From positions 1 to 45,677 of the forward strand of contig RDXX01000030.1 of assembly GCA_004292955.1 (NCBI GenBank): a stretch of DNA of 45,677 nt. Direction: 5' to 3'. Position numbers and translations under genes: made by a program. The notes under the pieces were generated by a model. The model was not told the origin of the DNA. It worked only from the letters and a program-made list of their open reading frames with translations, and ran no database searches. This document shows positions 9,991-18,205 of this stretch, one piece after another. This DNA is from Oscillatoriales cyanobacterium (GTDB lineage Bacteria > Cyanobacteriota > Cyanobacteriia > Cyanobacteriales > Microcoleaceae). Positions within the stretch are counted from its first letter, which is position 1. Each line of letters begins with the position of its first letter.

Positions 9991-10986
9991 TCATCCCAAC
10001 AAACAAGCTGCGGGAAAAATCAAATATTCTAAGAAAAACAACTTCCAAATAAACTGATAAAAATCAGCAATTTCTTTCTGCTCGTCCAAATCAACTTTGA
10101 CACTCCAAAACCACATCAAACCCAAAGCCACCAAATGAGCAACCGCCAAAAACACTAAATTAACATTAGACAACACGACTGCTCCCGCCAAAGTCGCGCC
10201 CAAATAGCAAACCGTCAACACCCAGCGAGATAAATTAAAGACGGCGGGCTTGCCTAGCTCGATCGTAAACGTAGTAATATTGTATTGCTTGTCGCCCTCC
10301 ATGTCAGGGATATCTTTGAAAATGGCGATCGCAAAAGTAAACACGATCACAAAAACCGTCAGCACCCAAACTTCCGCCGGAATCGCCAAAGACAGACTAT
10401 TTAAGCTCCAGCCAGTAAAAACGCTTTTCGCCCTTCCCAAACCCAAAACCCAATTAAAGTGTAGAAACAGCCCTAAATTGACGATCGCCCCGCGCACCGT
10501 AAAAATGCACAGCGCCGCCCAAAAAGGAAACCGCTTCAACCGAATTGGTGGCAGAGAATAAGCAGTCCCAATCGCCAAACTAACGCCAACTGTAGCCAGC
10601 AAAAACGGGCCTTGCAAAACAGCAGTCACAACCGCTATAATTCCCGTTGCAATTACAATCAACTCCCCAGTTTTGCGAGAAAACGCTCCCGAGGCGATCG
10701 GCAAATACGGCTTATTTATCTTATCAATTTCAACATCTTCTAACTGGTTCAATCCCACAATATAAATATTGCCGCAAATGCAAGCCAACCAAGCAAAAGC
10801 TAGCGGCAGAAGTATAGGATTCACAAATAATCGAGTGCTTTGGGCGATCGCATACAAAGCCAGTACACTCAAGGTAGTGCCGATAATCGTATGCGGCCGA
10901 GAAAACTCCCAAAAAGCGCTCACCCAGCTTTGCGGAGCCGAGCCATTTTCATCAATCCAAGACTTACCAATCGAATCGTTGCTCAT
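9991..10986 (-). CDS. hpt: Homogentisate phytyltransferase (UbiA family)
   Basis: Joins homogentisate to phytyl diphosphate to give 2-methyl-6-phytylbenzoquinol, the committed step of tocopherol synthesis, in the membrane. The 331 residues are multi-spanning (about eight to nine helices) and contain both Mg/diphosphate-binding motifs of the UbiA superfamily: NQLEDVEIDKINKP near residue 80 and KDIPDMEGDKQYN near residue 225. SRPHTIIGT near the N terminus is typical of the phytyl/geranylgeranyl branch. The ATG at 10986 follows an AGGA-like Shine-Dalgarno sequence. The next gene upstream on the same strand is gamma-tocopherol methyltransferase, which acts later in the same pathway and supports this call over other UbiA enzymes such as chlorophyll synthase. 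A 299-base repeat-filled gap separates them, so co-transcription is possible but not proven. Confidence 0.9.
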   Translation of the reverse strand: MSNDSIGKSWIDENGSAPQSWVSAFWEFSRPHTIIGTTLSVLALYAIAQSTRLFVNPILLPLAFAWLACICGNIYIVGLNQLEDVEIDKINKPYLPIASGAFSRKTGELIVIATGIIAVVTAVLQGPFLLATVGVSLAIGTAYSLPPIRLKRFPFWAALCIFTVRGAIVNLGLFLHFNWVLGLGRAKSVFTGWSLNSLSLAIPAEVWVLTVFVIVFTFAIAIFKDIPDMEGDKQYNITTFTIELGKPAVFNLSRWVLTVCYLGATLAGAVVLSNVNLVFLAVAHLVALGLMWFWSVKVDLDEQKEIADFYQFIWKLFFLEYLIFPAACLLG

Positions 10987-11069
10987 AAATCCTACAAACG
11001 CACCAGAAATAATATTAAGTAAGATGGAAATTGTCCACCTTACTTGATTGAACTTGCCGCCAGAAATAT

Positions 11070-11285
11070 CATCAACCGAACTTCTTCATTCCTTCTTCCT
11101 TCATTCCTTCCTTCTTTCTTCCTTTTTACTTCATTTCTTCGGTCAACTGTCAACTCTTCCTTCTTCCTTCCTTCTTCCCTCTTCCTTCTATCCGTTACAT
11201 CCGTTACATCCGTTGCCGAACTTCCTTCTTCCTTCGGTCAACTGTCAACTGTCAACTGTCAACTGTCAACTGTCAACTGTTCCAT
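11070..11285. repeat. Pyrimidine-rich tract and STRRs (ccgttacat; gtcaact x6)
   Basis: The 10987-11285 gap contains a strand-asymmetric cttcctt-type pyrimidine tract (about 11080-11190), three copies of a ccgttacat-like unit (11192-11216), another cttcctt stretch, and six gtcaact heptamers at 11237-11281 that end just before the methyltransferase stop codon. The same gtcaact heptamer recurs at 42881-42930. No gene is visible here. The promoter of hpt, if separate, must lie in this gap. Confidence 0.88.
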
Positions 11286-12239
11286 TTATTTTACAGCACA
11301 AATCAGCCCGAAACGAATCAATCCGCTCTCATATCCCCGACTCATCAACCCCAGAGCAAGTGCAGCTTGAATAGTCGTCCAACCGCTCGTCAACAAACCC
11401 CAAATCGCGCTCGGAGTCAAAGCAGAATCGATCACCACATCCCAAAAAGGAGCCACAGCTTTTGACCAATCAGCACTGCGAATACTTGTCAGAGGCAAAC
11501 TGCGGACAATCTCCTCATATTCCGGCAAAGAAATCACATAAGGCAAAGCATAAACTCGGTAAATTTCTGCCAATTCCTTCCTCTCTGCATCAGTCAATTC
11601 TCCCGCTGTTTCTCCCAGCGGGCGGTGACACCAAGTTGCCAAAATCAAAGTTCCTCCCGGCTTGAGCACGCGGCAGCATTCCTCTAAAAACTTAATTTTG
11701 TCGGGCATATGTTCCCCACTTTCGAGCGACCAAACCAAGTCGAAGGACTCATCAGGAAAAGGCATATTTAAAGCATCTGCTACTAAAAAGTTAACATTGC
11801 TTTCCAGTCCAGCAATTTTAGCGCGTTCCTTTGCTCTGTTTGCCTGTACCGGACTCAGCGTAATGCCGGTGGCTGTCACCCGATCGCCCTTTTGATTTGG
11901 TTCCGACGATCGACTAAAATCGCGATCGACCCCATCATCCGACTTTAAATTATTTTGCGCGATCGAACCAAACTTTTCGGTCAAATACAACGTGCTCCCA
12001 CCAATGCCGCAACCGACATCCAGAATGCGGTAAGGTTCTGATAGCGCTCCGGCTGTCGGCACTCGGGCCCAGGAGAGCAGTTCCTCGATCAAATCTATCT
12101 GAGCCTGTCGGCGCTCTTTCTTTAAGTTTCCATCCGGGCCGTAGTAACCGTGGTGCATATGTTCGCCCCACACCTGCTCCCACAAACCGCTAGAAGCGTC
12201 GTAGAGTTGCTGAATTTGCTGGTAAAGTGTTGATGTCAT
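11286..12239 (-). CDS. Gamma-tocopherol methyltransferase (SAM-dependent)
   Basis: Methylates the chromanol ring of gamma- (and delta-) tocopherol using S-adenosylmethionine. The 317-residue class I methyltransferase shows the family signatures SSGLWEQVWGEHMHHGYYGPDG (near residues 16-37), LDVGCGIGGSTLYL (SAM motif I, near 73), LSPVQ...RAKERA, VWSLESGEHMPDK and LILATWCHRPL. These match cyanobacterial gamma-TMT more closely than generic UbiE-like enzymes. About 27 residues between strand 2 and LSPVQ (near residues 91-121, DNA about 11877-11970) look like an insertion compared with the Synechocystis enzyme as I recall it. They are polar and encoded by DNA with three cgatcg sites. Activity should survive because the insert lies in a loop. 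The clustered hpt gene supports the pathway assignment. Confidence 0.88.
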   Translation of the reverse strand: MTSTLYQQIQQLYDASSGLWEQVWGEHMHHGYYGPDGNLKKERRQAQIDLIEELLSWARVPTAGALSEPYRILDVGCGIGGSTLYLTEKFGSIAQNNLKSDDGVDRDFSRSSEPNQKGDRVTATGITLSPVQANRAKERAKIAGLESNVNFLVADALNMPFPDESFDLVWSLESGEHMPDKIKFLEECCRVLKPGGTLILATWCHRPLGETAGELTDAERKELAEIYRVYALPYVISLPEYEEIVRSLPLTSIRSADWSKAVAPFWDVVIDSALTPSAIWGLLTSGWTTIQAALALGLMSRGYESGLIRFGLICAVK

Positions 12240-12383
12240 CGCACGATCGCAAGTTGTTACAGGAATTCTACCGTGATTGTCCCGTTGTTGTCATCGAACT
12301 TGGCGGCGAAAGTGCGATCGACAGCCGGCACTCGCACTCGCAGAGATATCCTGATTTCGGGCCAGGCGATTTGTGAGTTCCCT

Positions 12384-12538
12384 TTAAAATCCCAAATCAA
12401 AAATCTCAAATCTAAAATCGATTTGTGGGTTCCCTCTAAAATCCCAAATCCCAAATCCCAAATCCCAAATCCCAAATCCCAAAATCTCAAAATCTCAAAA
12501 TCCCCAATCTAAAATCTAAAATCTAAAATCTAAAATCG
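12384..12538. repeat. STRR cluster (aaatccc, aaaatct, taaaatc heptamers) abutting ktrB
   Basis: A string of heptamer-like units: aaatccc about six times at 12440-12480, then aaaatctc and ctaaaat units up to 12537. The tract ends two bases before the ktrB ATG, so the normal ribosome-binding region is made of repeat. Minus-strand translation gives a periodic WDLGFGI-type peptide that is an artefact. Confidence 0.9.
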
Positions 12539-12539
12539 A

Positions 12540-13874
12540 ATGACTGTCTCGCGAACTATTTGTTTAGGATTCATCGCCGTCATTACCGCAGGTGCTCTAC
12601 TACTAATGATGCCATTTTCCACAATTGATGGAACTTGGAGCGATCCAATCACAGCACTCTTTACCTCTACTTCCGCTGTCTGCGTCACAGGGTTATCGGT
12701 TGTAGATGTCGGAAAATATTACTCTTTTTGGGGGCAACTGTGCCTCGTATTACTGGTGCAAATAGGAGGCTTAGGCTACATGACAGCCACAACCTTCTTA
12801 CTGCTGCTATTGGGCCGCCGCTTTGGTTTAAAAGACAAAATTGCCCTGCAACAATCACTTGACAAATCGGGACTAGCCGGAGTATTACAACTCGTGCAGT
12901 CAATTCTAGCAACAACCGCTTTGTTTGAATTGACTGGAGTGTTTTTGCTGATGTTAGTTTTTGTCCCAGAATACGGATTTAAAGACGGTCTCTGGTCTGC
13001 TATTTTTCACAGTGTGAATTCTTTTAATAACGCCGGATTTAGCATCTATTCAGATAATTTAATCCGCTACGTCAATTCGCCTGTGATTAACTTCACAGTC
13101 ACCGGATTGATCGTATTTGGGGGCATCGGCTATCAAGTAATTATGGAAATGTACCTGTGGCTGCGCGATCGCTTCAACAAAAGCCCCATCTGCACAGTTT
13201 TTTCCCTGAATTTCAAAGTCGTTACCAGTACAACTGCTGTCCTTTTAATTTTAGGAACCCTAGCATATTTAGTGCTGGAATACAACAACCCAGGAACTTT
13301 CGGGCCTCTAAATTTTCCTCAAAAGGTGATGGCAGCTTGGTTTCAATCTGTGACGCCCCGCACGGCAGGATTTAATACAATTGACATTGGAAAAATGAGC
13401 GAAGCCGCGCTATTTTTGACCATCGCGCTGATGTTTGTCGGCGCCAGTCCCGGTAGCACCGGCGGCGGCATCAAAACCACAACTTTTAGGATATTGTTTA
13501 GCTGTACCGCAGCAGTTCTCGAAGGTCAGGAACAGGTGCAGTCCTATCAGCGTCAAATCCCAGCAGCCCTGATTCTGAAAACCATTAGCGTAGTCTTCGG
13601 CTCGCTGTTAGTCGCCTTCTCATCTGCAATTTTAATTGAACTGACCAATCCCGAACTAGAATTTATCCAAGTGCTGTTTGAGGCCGTGTCAGCTTTTGGT
13701 ACAGTTGGCCTTTCCACAGGGATTACAGCCAAGATTTCGGCGATCGGCAAATTAATTTTGATTGCGACAATGTACATAGGTCGGGTTGGCGTGCTGCTGC
13801 TGATGAGTGCCGCATTCGGCGACCCCAAACCCAGAACTTTTAAGTATGCTGAGGAAAGTTTGTTAGTCGGATAG
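12540..13874 (+). CDS. ktrB: KtrB/TrkH-family potassium (or sodium-coupled potassium) transporter
   Basis: The ion-conducting membrane subunit of a Ktr potassium uptake system. The 444 residues contain the four membrane-pore-membrane repeats of the SKT superfamily. The four pore segments are visible as TSTSAVCVTGLS (near residue 41), NSFNNAGFS (near 160), TPRTAGFNT (near 275) and SAFGTVGLSTG (near 385), each with the selectivity-filter glycine. Also typical are the conserved GGLGYMT, and the PGSTGGGIKT loop after helix D1M2. In Synechocystis, KtrB works with KtrA and KtrE in sodium-dependent potassium uptake and osmotic adaptation. ktrA follows 261 bases downstream. The ATG at 12540 has an STRR immediately upstream and no recognisable Shine-Dalgarno sequence, so translation may be weak or depend on an unstructured leader. 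Confidence 0.93.
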   Translation: MTVSRTICLGFIAVITAGALLLMMPFSTIDGTWSDPITALFTSTSAVCVTGLSVVDVGKYYSFWGQLCLVLLVQIGGLGYMTATTFLLLLLGRRFGLKDKIALQQSLDKSGLAGVLQLVQSILATTALFELTGVFLLMLVFVPEYGFKDGLWSAIFHSVNSFNNAGFSIYSDNLIRYVNSPVINFTVTGLIVFGGIGYQVIMEMYLWLRDRFNKSPICTVFSLNFKVVTSTTAVLLILGTLAYLVLEYNNPGTFGPLNFPQKVMAAWFQSVTPRTAGFNTIDIGKMSEAALFLTIALMFVGASPGSTGGGIKTTTFRILFSCTAAVLEGQEQVQSYQRQIPAALILKTISVVFGSLLVAFSSAILIELTNPELEFIQVLFEAVSAFGTVGLSTGITAKISAIGKLILIATMYIGRVGVLLLMSAAFGDPKPRTFKYAEESLLVG

Positions 13875-13924
13875 CAAAATCCTGCCTCGTTTCTGATAAT
13901 CTAAACAATGGGTCATATCAAATC

Positions 13925-14030
13925 CCGTTGCATCGGAATTATGTAGTGCGAGCGTCTCGCTCGCGATTCAGGCCGCGAGCGAGACGCTCGCACGCTCAAC
14001 GATTCAAATATATAATTCCGATGCAACCGG
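13925..14030. repeat. Nested inverted-repeat element between ktrB and ktrA
   Basis: Outer arms ccgttgcatcggaattat (13925-13942) and its near-perfect complement ending at 14030 (one extra c) enclose an inner perfect 20-bp stem, 13946-13965 paired with 13974-13993, with an 8-base loop. The inner arms are a palindromic run of gcgagcg/agacgctcgc. The structure resembles a small non-autonomous repeat element. As RNA it would form a very stable hairpin between two genes of one transport system and could attenuate or stabilise parts of the mRNA. Confidence 0.85.
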
Positions 14031-14097
14031 AAACGATATCACAACCCAAATCAACTTTTACTATTTACTCAAAAATCAAAAGGAGGCAGCGCTGTCT

Positions 14098-14133
14098 ATG
14101 CTAAAATTTGAATATCCAGACCTTCAGCGCTGA
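14098..14133 (+). CDS. Putative 11-residue leader ORF upstream of ktrA
   Basis: Reads MLKFEYPDLQR and stops with TGA, two bases before the ktrA ATG and in a different frame. It is preceded by a strong Shine-Dalgarno sequence, aaaaggagg at 14078-14086, 11 bases before its ATG. The ktrA ATG itself has no Shine-Dalgarno sequence of its own other than sequence inside this ORF. This arrangement suggests translational coupling: ribosomes load on the leader and re-initiate at ktrA. There is no run of a single amino acid that would point to classical attenuation. It could instead be fortuitous, with the strong site serving ktrA at long distance. Confidence 0.4.
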   Translation: MLKFEYPDLQR

Positions 14134-14135
14134 AT

Positions 14136-14837
14136 ATGAGCGTGAACCTTTCATCTTTAAGATTTTTCCGCAGTTTGCGCGCGGAAAACAAGCAGTTTGC
14201 AGTTATTGGTTTGGGACGTTTCGGCAGAGCTGTGTGCTCGACTCTCCACGGCTTGGGTTACGAAGTCCTGGGAGTTGACACCGACGAAAAAAAAGTAACT
14301 CAAGCTTTGAGCGATCGCATTTCGGCTCACGTTTTGCAGTTAGATTCTACAGAGCCTAGCGCTCTACAGGAAGCAGGTATATTTGAATTTGAAACAGTGA
14401 TTGTGGCGATCGGCAATTACCTCGCCGAAAGCATTACCACCACCCTCAACCTCAAGGAAGGCGGGGTAACTCACGTCATCGCCAAAGCTTCCTCGGAAAC
14501 TCACTTAAAACTGTTGAAAAAAGTCGGCGCCGATCATGTAGTTTTTCCCGAACGAGAAATGGGCTGCTCTTTAGCCCGCATTCTTACACAACCCAGCATT
14601 TTAGAACGCTTTGACCTCGACCCAAATCACAGCATTGTTGAGTTGCTCGTTCCTGAAAAATTTGACGGTAAAACCATTGCGGATTTGGATCTCCGGCGCC
14701 GGTACGGTTTGAACTTGCTCGCAGTCGGTCGCGCCGACAAGTTCGAGATCAATCCCCAGCCAAACGAACGCTTGAAAAACGGCGAGGTGATGGTAGTAAT
14801 TGGTTCTAATAAAGATATCAATCGCTTGCCAATTTAA
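14136..14837 (+). CDS. ktrA: KtrA/TrkA-type potassium uptake regulatory subunit (RCK)
   Basis: Cytoplasmic nucleotide-binding ring subunit that gates KtrB. The 233 residues begin with an RCK_N Rossmann fold: FAVIGLGRFGRAVC (GxGxxG, near residue 22) followed by the acidic residue in GVDTDEKKV about 25 residues later, which binds the adenine ribose of NAD(H)/ATP. Further along are VIVAIGN and KVGADHVVFPEREMG. The C-terminal RCK_C domain (about 150-230) contains LVPEKFDGKTIADLDLRRRYGLNLLAVGR and the GEVMVVIGSN ending typical of the family. It lies downstream of ktrB, separated by an inverted-repeat element and a short leader ORF. The start after the leader stop is supported by alignment of the Rossmann fold. 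Confidence 0.93.
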   Translation: MSVNLSSLRFFRSLRAENKQFAVIGLGRFGRAVCSTLHGLGYEVLGVDTDEKKVTQALSDRISAHVLQLDSTEPSALQEAGIFEFETVIVAIGNYLAESITTTLNLKEGGVTHVIAKASSETHLKLLKKVGADHVVFPEREMGCSLARILTQPSILERFDLDPNHSIVELLVPEKFDGKTIADLDLRRRYGLNLLAVGRADKFEINPQPNERLKNGEVMVVIGSNKDINRLPI

Positions 14838-14867
14838 CAGATCGCCATTTTACTTGCTCGATCTCTA

Positions 14868-14888
14868 GGGTGCGCCGCAAGCGCACCT
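14868..14888 (+). terminator. Hairpin downstream of ktrA
   Basis: gggtgcgc and gcgcacct pair over seven to eight bases around a five-base loop, 30 bases after the ktrA stop, followed by an AT-rich but not strictly U-rich stretch. The core agrees with a dispersed 'tagggtgcg...cgcacct' repeat seen near 21062-21120 and 31560-31600, so it may be a repeat remnant serving as a 3' hairpin. Confidence 0.45.
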
Positions 14889-14940
14889 TATATTATCTGC
14901 GATCGAGGCACCACCTGAGACTTGAATTGCAAGCCCTAGC

Positions 14941-15043
14941 TAGGAAATGAGAATTAAATAACTTCCACAAGTTTGTGGGATGGGCGGGACGCCCATCCCA
15001 CAATAACAATAAAGATTGTAAGTTATTTAATTATCATTCCTAA
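14941..15043. repeat. MITE-like element, copy A
   Basis: About 103 bp with terminal inverted repeats: taggaaatgagaattaaata at the left and the near-complement ending ttatcattccta at the right. The centre forms a gggatgggc/gcccatccc hairpin. A second copy at 18206-18331 shares the central ~65 bases almost exactly. No coding capacity. The pair suggests a non-autonomous mobile element or REP-type family. Confidence 0.8.
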
Positions 15044-15200
15044 ATAAAAATACCAATGCTGCGGTTGCTTTGGCCGTGGCGGTTTGCTCGCAGAACACAA
15101 CGGAAACCATCGCCACAATCGAAAATTTTTGAAGAAAATAGAAGCACCCAACGATCGATCGTCGCGCAAGCCCAAATCTAGGAGCGCTAGCCCTCAGAAT

Positions 15201-15434
15201 TCAACCGACTTTCAAGATATCTTGCAAATAAGCTTTGCCAAAAACCAGCACCACCAACACTAGAGCGAGTTCAACAGGCCAAGGACAGACCGCAAAAAAC
15301 CAAATTAACGAACACACCCCAATAATTGCAGCTATGGGAGCCGGAATCCCGTCTAGCGTTCTCTTGTCAGTCCCAGCAGTCACGAGTCCAGCGAGCAAGC
15401 AGAGCGTAAACGGAATCAAGCAACTTGCGATCAT
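15201..15434 (-). CDS. Small two-helix membrane protein, unknown
   Basis: A 77-residue protein, mostly hydrophobic. A first segment (MIASCLIPFTLCLLAGLVTAG, residues 1-21) is followed by a polar loop TDKRTLDGIPAP and a long second hydrophobic stretch (about 32-68) that could hold two closely spaced helices, ending GKAYLQDILKVG. The ATG at 15434 has a good GAGG Shine-Dalgarno sequence nine bases upstream, which argues that it is a real gene. The N-terminal segment could be a signal anchor. I do not recognise the family, and no neighbour suggests a role. Confidence 0.6.
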   Translation of the reverse strand: MIASCLIPFTLCLLAGLVTAGTDKRTLDGIPAPIAAIIGVCSLIWFFAVCPWPVELALVLVVLVFGKAYLQDILKVG

Positions 15435-16079
15435 GGCTTTTACCTCATTAAATTTTTTTTAGATATGGCAGATGAGCATATTGTAACGATACATGAAAAA
15501 TTCGGAAACGTACCAGAATCTTTGATAAAATTTAATGTTAGGTCATTGATAAGCTGTAGCCACACTTGTTTAATTTTGAGCTTCGACTCTCTCCGAAGGC
15601 AGAATTTGGGAATTTTGGTTTCGGGATTCGCGATCGCAGCCGAATACCTGGAGATGAACTGCGATGCACCCTCGATCGCACTTCTGCAATAGATTCCCGA
15701 CAAAATGCGACAGTACAAAGGCTGGGCCGATTTCCGGTAGCCTGCCTTTTTGCTGTCTGTACAGACACGATGTCTGTAGAATGCCGATCGCCCCGCTAAC
15801 CTTTCCCTCCATCGCAGGAAAGAACATATTGCTGGGCGATCGATCTTTTTGTGTTCGAGCGTGCGATCGATCTTTGCTTCCCCATCTCTCACTAAAAAAT
15901 AAATTCCCAAGCCATTAACAGCCTTTTCTATCGCCATTAATTAATATAAACAATCAACAATAAATTGACGAAAACCACCCTCTATTGTATAATCGAAAAC
16001 CCTCCCTATAAAAATAGCCGACACTTGACAACTAATCAACTAAAAAGTTAACTATTTAATAGATACAACTCCTACAGCA
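15435..16079. other. Intergenic region without a convincing gene
   Basis: 645 bases. Overlapping open frames exist on both strands (the longest on the minus strand at 15440-15937), but none has a Shine-Dalgarno sequence, a recognisable domain or a plausible composition. The left part has several cgatcg sites. The right part (15940-16079) is AT-rich and should hold the promoter for the next gene; tataat-like sequence is seen in ttgtataatcg near 15985-15995. It may contain decayed repeat material. Confidence 0.5.
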
Positions 16080-18047
16080 ATGATGTCATACCTCATCTCA
16101 TTTTCCTACGGTATTTGCCTGCTACTATCCCTCATCGGTTGGGGAAAAGTCTTCAACCACATCCTGTTTCCCAACCAGCGAATTGACTGGGGACAAAGAG
16201 CCGCTTGGGGTCTAGCTTTTAGCGTTCTAATTGGCGGCATCTTAAATGCAACCTGGACTATTTCCCAAACCACAATTCTATTTTTTTTAGGTTTGGGACT
16301 CATTTACTGTCTAGTAGATTTAATAAATCACAGACAATTAATTATTAATAATATCTGGCACTTATTTCAAGAATGCCGCAAAGATAAAGTCATCTTAGCA
16401 GCCATTGCCATAGTTAGTCTACTAATTTTAATTCAATACGCCGGATGGCTTTATACAGGTAGACACAACTTTGCAAATATGGTCTATGCTGACGGATTTA
16501 ATACTAGCGACGACTACCACGGTTACTTAGTATTTCCCCACAAAATGCTGCAACTCGGTTCGATGGGTTCAGACCCTTTTAGCGAACGAAGAATAGTATC
16601 TTTAGGTGGGCAGTCATTTCTCCAAGCATTGATTTTAAGCGGACTTTCCGACACTAATCTCAACCTCATCGACCCCGCTTTGCCCCTGATAATTACTGTC
16701 GGACTAATCCTAGGATTTTTCAAAGAAAATAAAGTTTCAACCAAACGAATCGTCTTCACTATTTTATTCTTGCTTTTGATTCCACTTCCCAAGGCTAACA
16801 CTACAAGTCTCATGCTGCCAGTCGCTTTATTTGTAAGTTTGTTCAGGACGCTTGACAGTAAAGAGATAGAACGCAACCATTGGGCGGCAAATGCTTGTAT
16901 ATTAGCTTTAATTGCAGCGGCTATTTGTGCTTTAAAATCATCGCTAATACCCGCCTGTGTCTTTCTATTTGCCACCAGCTATATTTGCTATTTAATTAGC
17001 TCCGAATCCAAACAAAAAGTTTTATTTGAATTGGTATTGACAACAGTATTAGTGGGAGTATTTCTACTGCCTTGGATGATTTCAATGTATCAATCCTCAG
17101 GCACTCTATTGTATCCTCTTTTGGGAAAAGGCTATCACGCCTCCGCCTACGGCATTACCTTCAAATCAGGTTCGACGTTATTAGGAACTGCGAAAAGCGC
17201 CATGAGAGCATTCCAAGGTATTTATGTTTTTATACTGATATTTCTCGGCTGTTTGAGCTTGAGCATCCGACCTTGGAAGTTTGGCAATTTACCCGAAGAA
17301 CCTTCGTTCTCGAACCGCCAAGCAGTTTTATCAATGACAATTGCAGCGGGATTGGCGACAATTGCTGTAGGTGTAATTACCGAAAATGCCGACCCTTTTC
17401 GCTATTCGTTTTCTCACCTTTTCCCAGCAATTTTAATATTGATCGCGGTAGCAATGACCGACACAGGAACATTAAACAAAAACGGAGCAGCCAACTTTTT
17501 TATTGCTGCTGTATTTTGTGCGGGGTTGGCAATTAGCTATAACTGGGCTATCACTAAACAGACTTACTCAGCTTATGTAAAAAATATAGAATTTGGGCTG
17601 ACAAATCCATCATTAGTTACAGCAAAGCAAAAGTCGCAGTACGTAGCAATACAGGAGTCTGTGCCACAGGGAGAAACAGTTTTGACCAGACTAGATGCAC
17701 CTTTTATCCTCGACTTCAAACGCAATCAAATTTTCCTAGCAGACTGGCCGGGGGGAGCAAGTTTGCCACCCGGTATGCCTGTATTCAAAGGCCCTGAAGC
17801 CTTAGCAAACTATTTAGTTTCAAAATCTATTCGATACATAGCTTATTCGTCTTGGAGTCTCAATCATCCCGCAGATGTAGATACTTCGGGGCCTGGATTG
17901 TCATCTTGGTTTCGACTGCAAGCAAAACTCTCTCACGATTTTCGCGATAACGTGCGGCAACTTGCAAAAAGTCGCAAAAAACTTTATGAAGACGGAGAAA
18001 ATTTTGTGTTAGATTTGGGAACTAAAGCCATCTCTATGGGTTTGTAG
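16080..18047 (+). CDS. Multi-pass membrane protein, putative GT-C-type glycosyltransferase
   Basis: 655 residues with roughly 12-14 hydrophobic segments from residue 1 to about 485 and a soluble C-terminal domain of about 160 residues. A large loop after helix 4-5 (near residues 130-195) contains acidic pairs (ADGFNTSDDYHGY) and conserved-looking LGSMGSDPF, SLGGQSFLQAL, in the place where GT-C enzymes carry catalytic acidic residues. The C-terminal domain (VPQGETVLTRLDAPF, LADWPGG) resembles the periplasmic domain of polyprenyl-phosphate-sugar-dependent transferases. The neighbouring GT2, methyltransferase and small transporter genes fit glycan assembly. The acceptor is unknown, and an O-antigen polymerase-like function cannot be excluded. 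No Shine-Dalgarno sequence is obvious; ATGs at 16080 and 16083 are both possible starts. Confidence 0.8.
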   Translation: MMSYLISFSYGICLLLSLIGWGKVFNHILFPNQRIDWGQRAAWGLAFSVLIGGILNATWTISQTTILFFLGLGLIYCLVDLINHRQLIINNIWHLFQECRKDKVILAAIAIVSLLILIQYAGWLYTGRHNFANMVYADGFNTSDDYHGYLVFPHKMLQLGSMGSDPFSERRIVSLGGQSFLQALILSGLSDTNLNLIDPALPLIITVGLILGFFKENKVSTKRIVFTILFLLLIPLPKANTTSLMLPVALFVSLFRTLDSKEIERNHWAANACILALIAAAICALKSSLIPACVFLFATSYICYLISSESKQKVLFELVLTTVLVGVFLLPWMISMYQSSGTLLYPLLGKGYHASAYGITFKSGSTLLGTAKSAMRAFQGIYVFILIFLGCLSLSIRPWKFGNLPEEPSFSNRQAVLSMTIAAGLATIAVGVITENADPFRYSFSHLFPAILILIAVAMTDTGTLNKNGAANFFIAAVFCAGLAISYNWAITKQTYSAYVKNIEFGLTNPSLVTAKQKSQYVAIQESVPQGETVLTRLDAPFILDFKRNQIFLADWPGGASLPPGMPVFKGPEALANYLVSKSIRYIAYSSWSLNHPADVDTSGPGLSSWFRLQAKLSHDFRDNVRQLAKSRKKLYEDGENFVLDLGTKAISMGL

Positions 18048-18154
18048 TTCTGAACAGTTGCTAGAATCAAAGCAAGCTGAAAAAAGTCTTACATGATACG
18101 CTACTCATAGCAGTAAGGTACGCATTGCACACCCTACAATAACTTTACTCTTTA

Positions 18155-18204
18155 GTCCGCGGAGGCGGACTTCGTTTGTGTAGTAGCGGTTTCAACCGCC
18201 GAGT
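18155..18204. repeat. REP-like double hairpin (gcggaggc / gcggtttcaaccgc family)
   Basis: gtccgcggaggcggac hairpin (18155-18170) followed by agcggtttcaaccgcc (near 18184-18200). The same two-hairpin family is clustered at 23646-23970 and 29183-29375, with a fragment at 32834-32862. It lies between convergent genes, just before a second element. Confidence 0.8.
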
Positions 18205-18205
18205 C

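Noticed and set aside
9784..10057. Plus-strand frames over the STRR between the giant gene and hpt
   Set aside because: Low-complexity translation of heptamer tracts overlapping the ends of two real genes on the other strand.
11237..11281. Short tandem repeats as a possible CRISPR array
   Set aside because: Units are seven bases with no spacers; they are STRRs.
12257..12490. Minus-strand frame encoding periodic WDLGFGI-type peptide
   Set aside because: It is translated heptamer repeat (aaatccc units); the period of seven keeps all frames open and no real family is matched.
15440..15937. 165-codon minus-strand frame
   Set aside because: No Shine-Dalgarno sequence, no domain, competing frames of similar size on both strands, composition unlike neighbours.
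18048..18154. Possible tRNA-like or small RNA fold between convergent genes
   Set aside because: No tRNA consensus arms; only repeat hairpins are seen further right.
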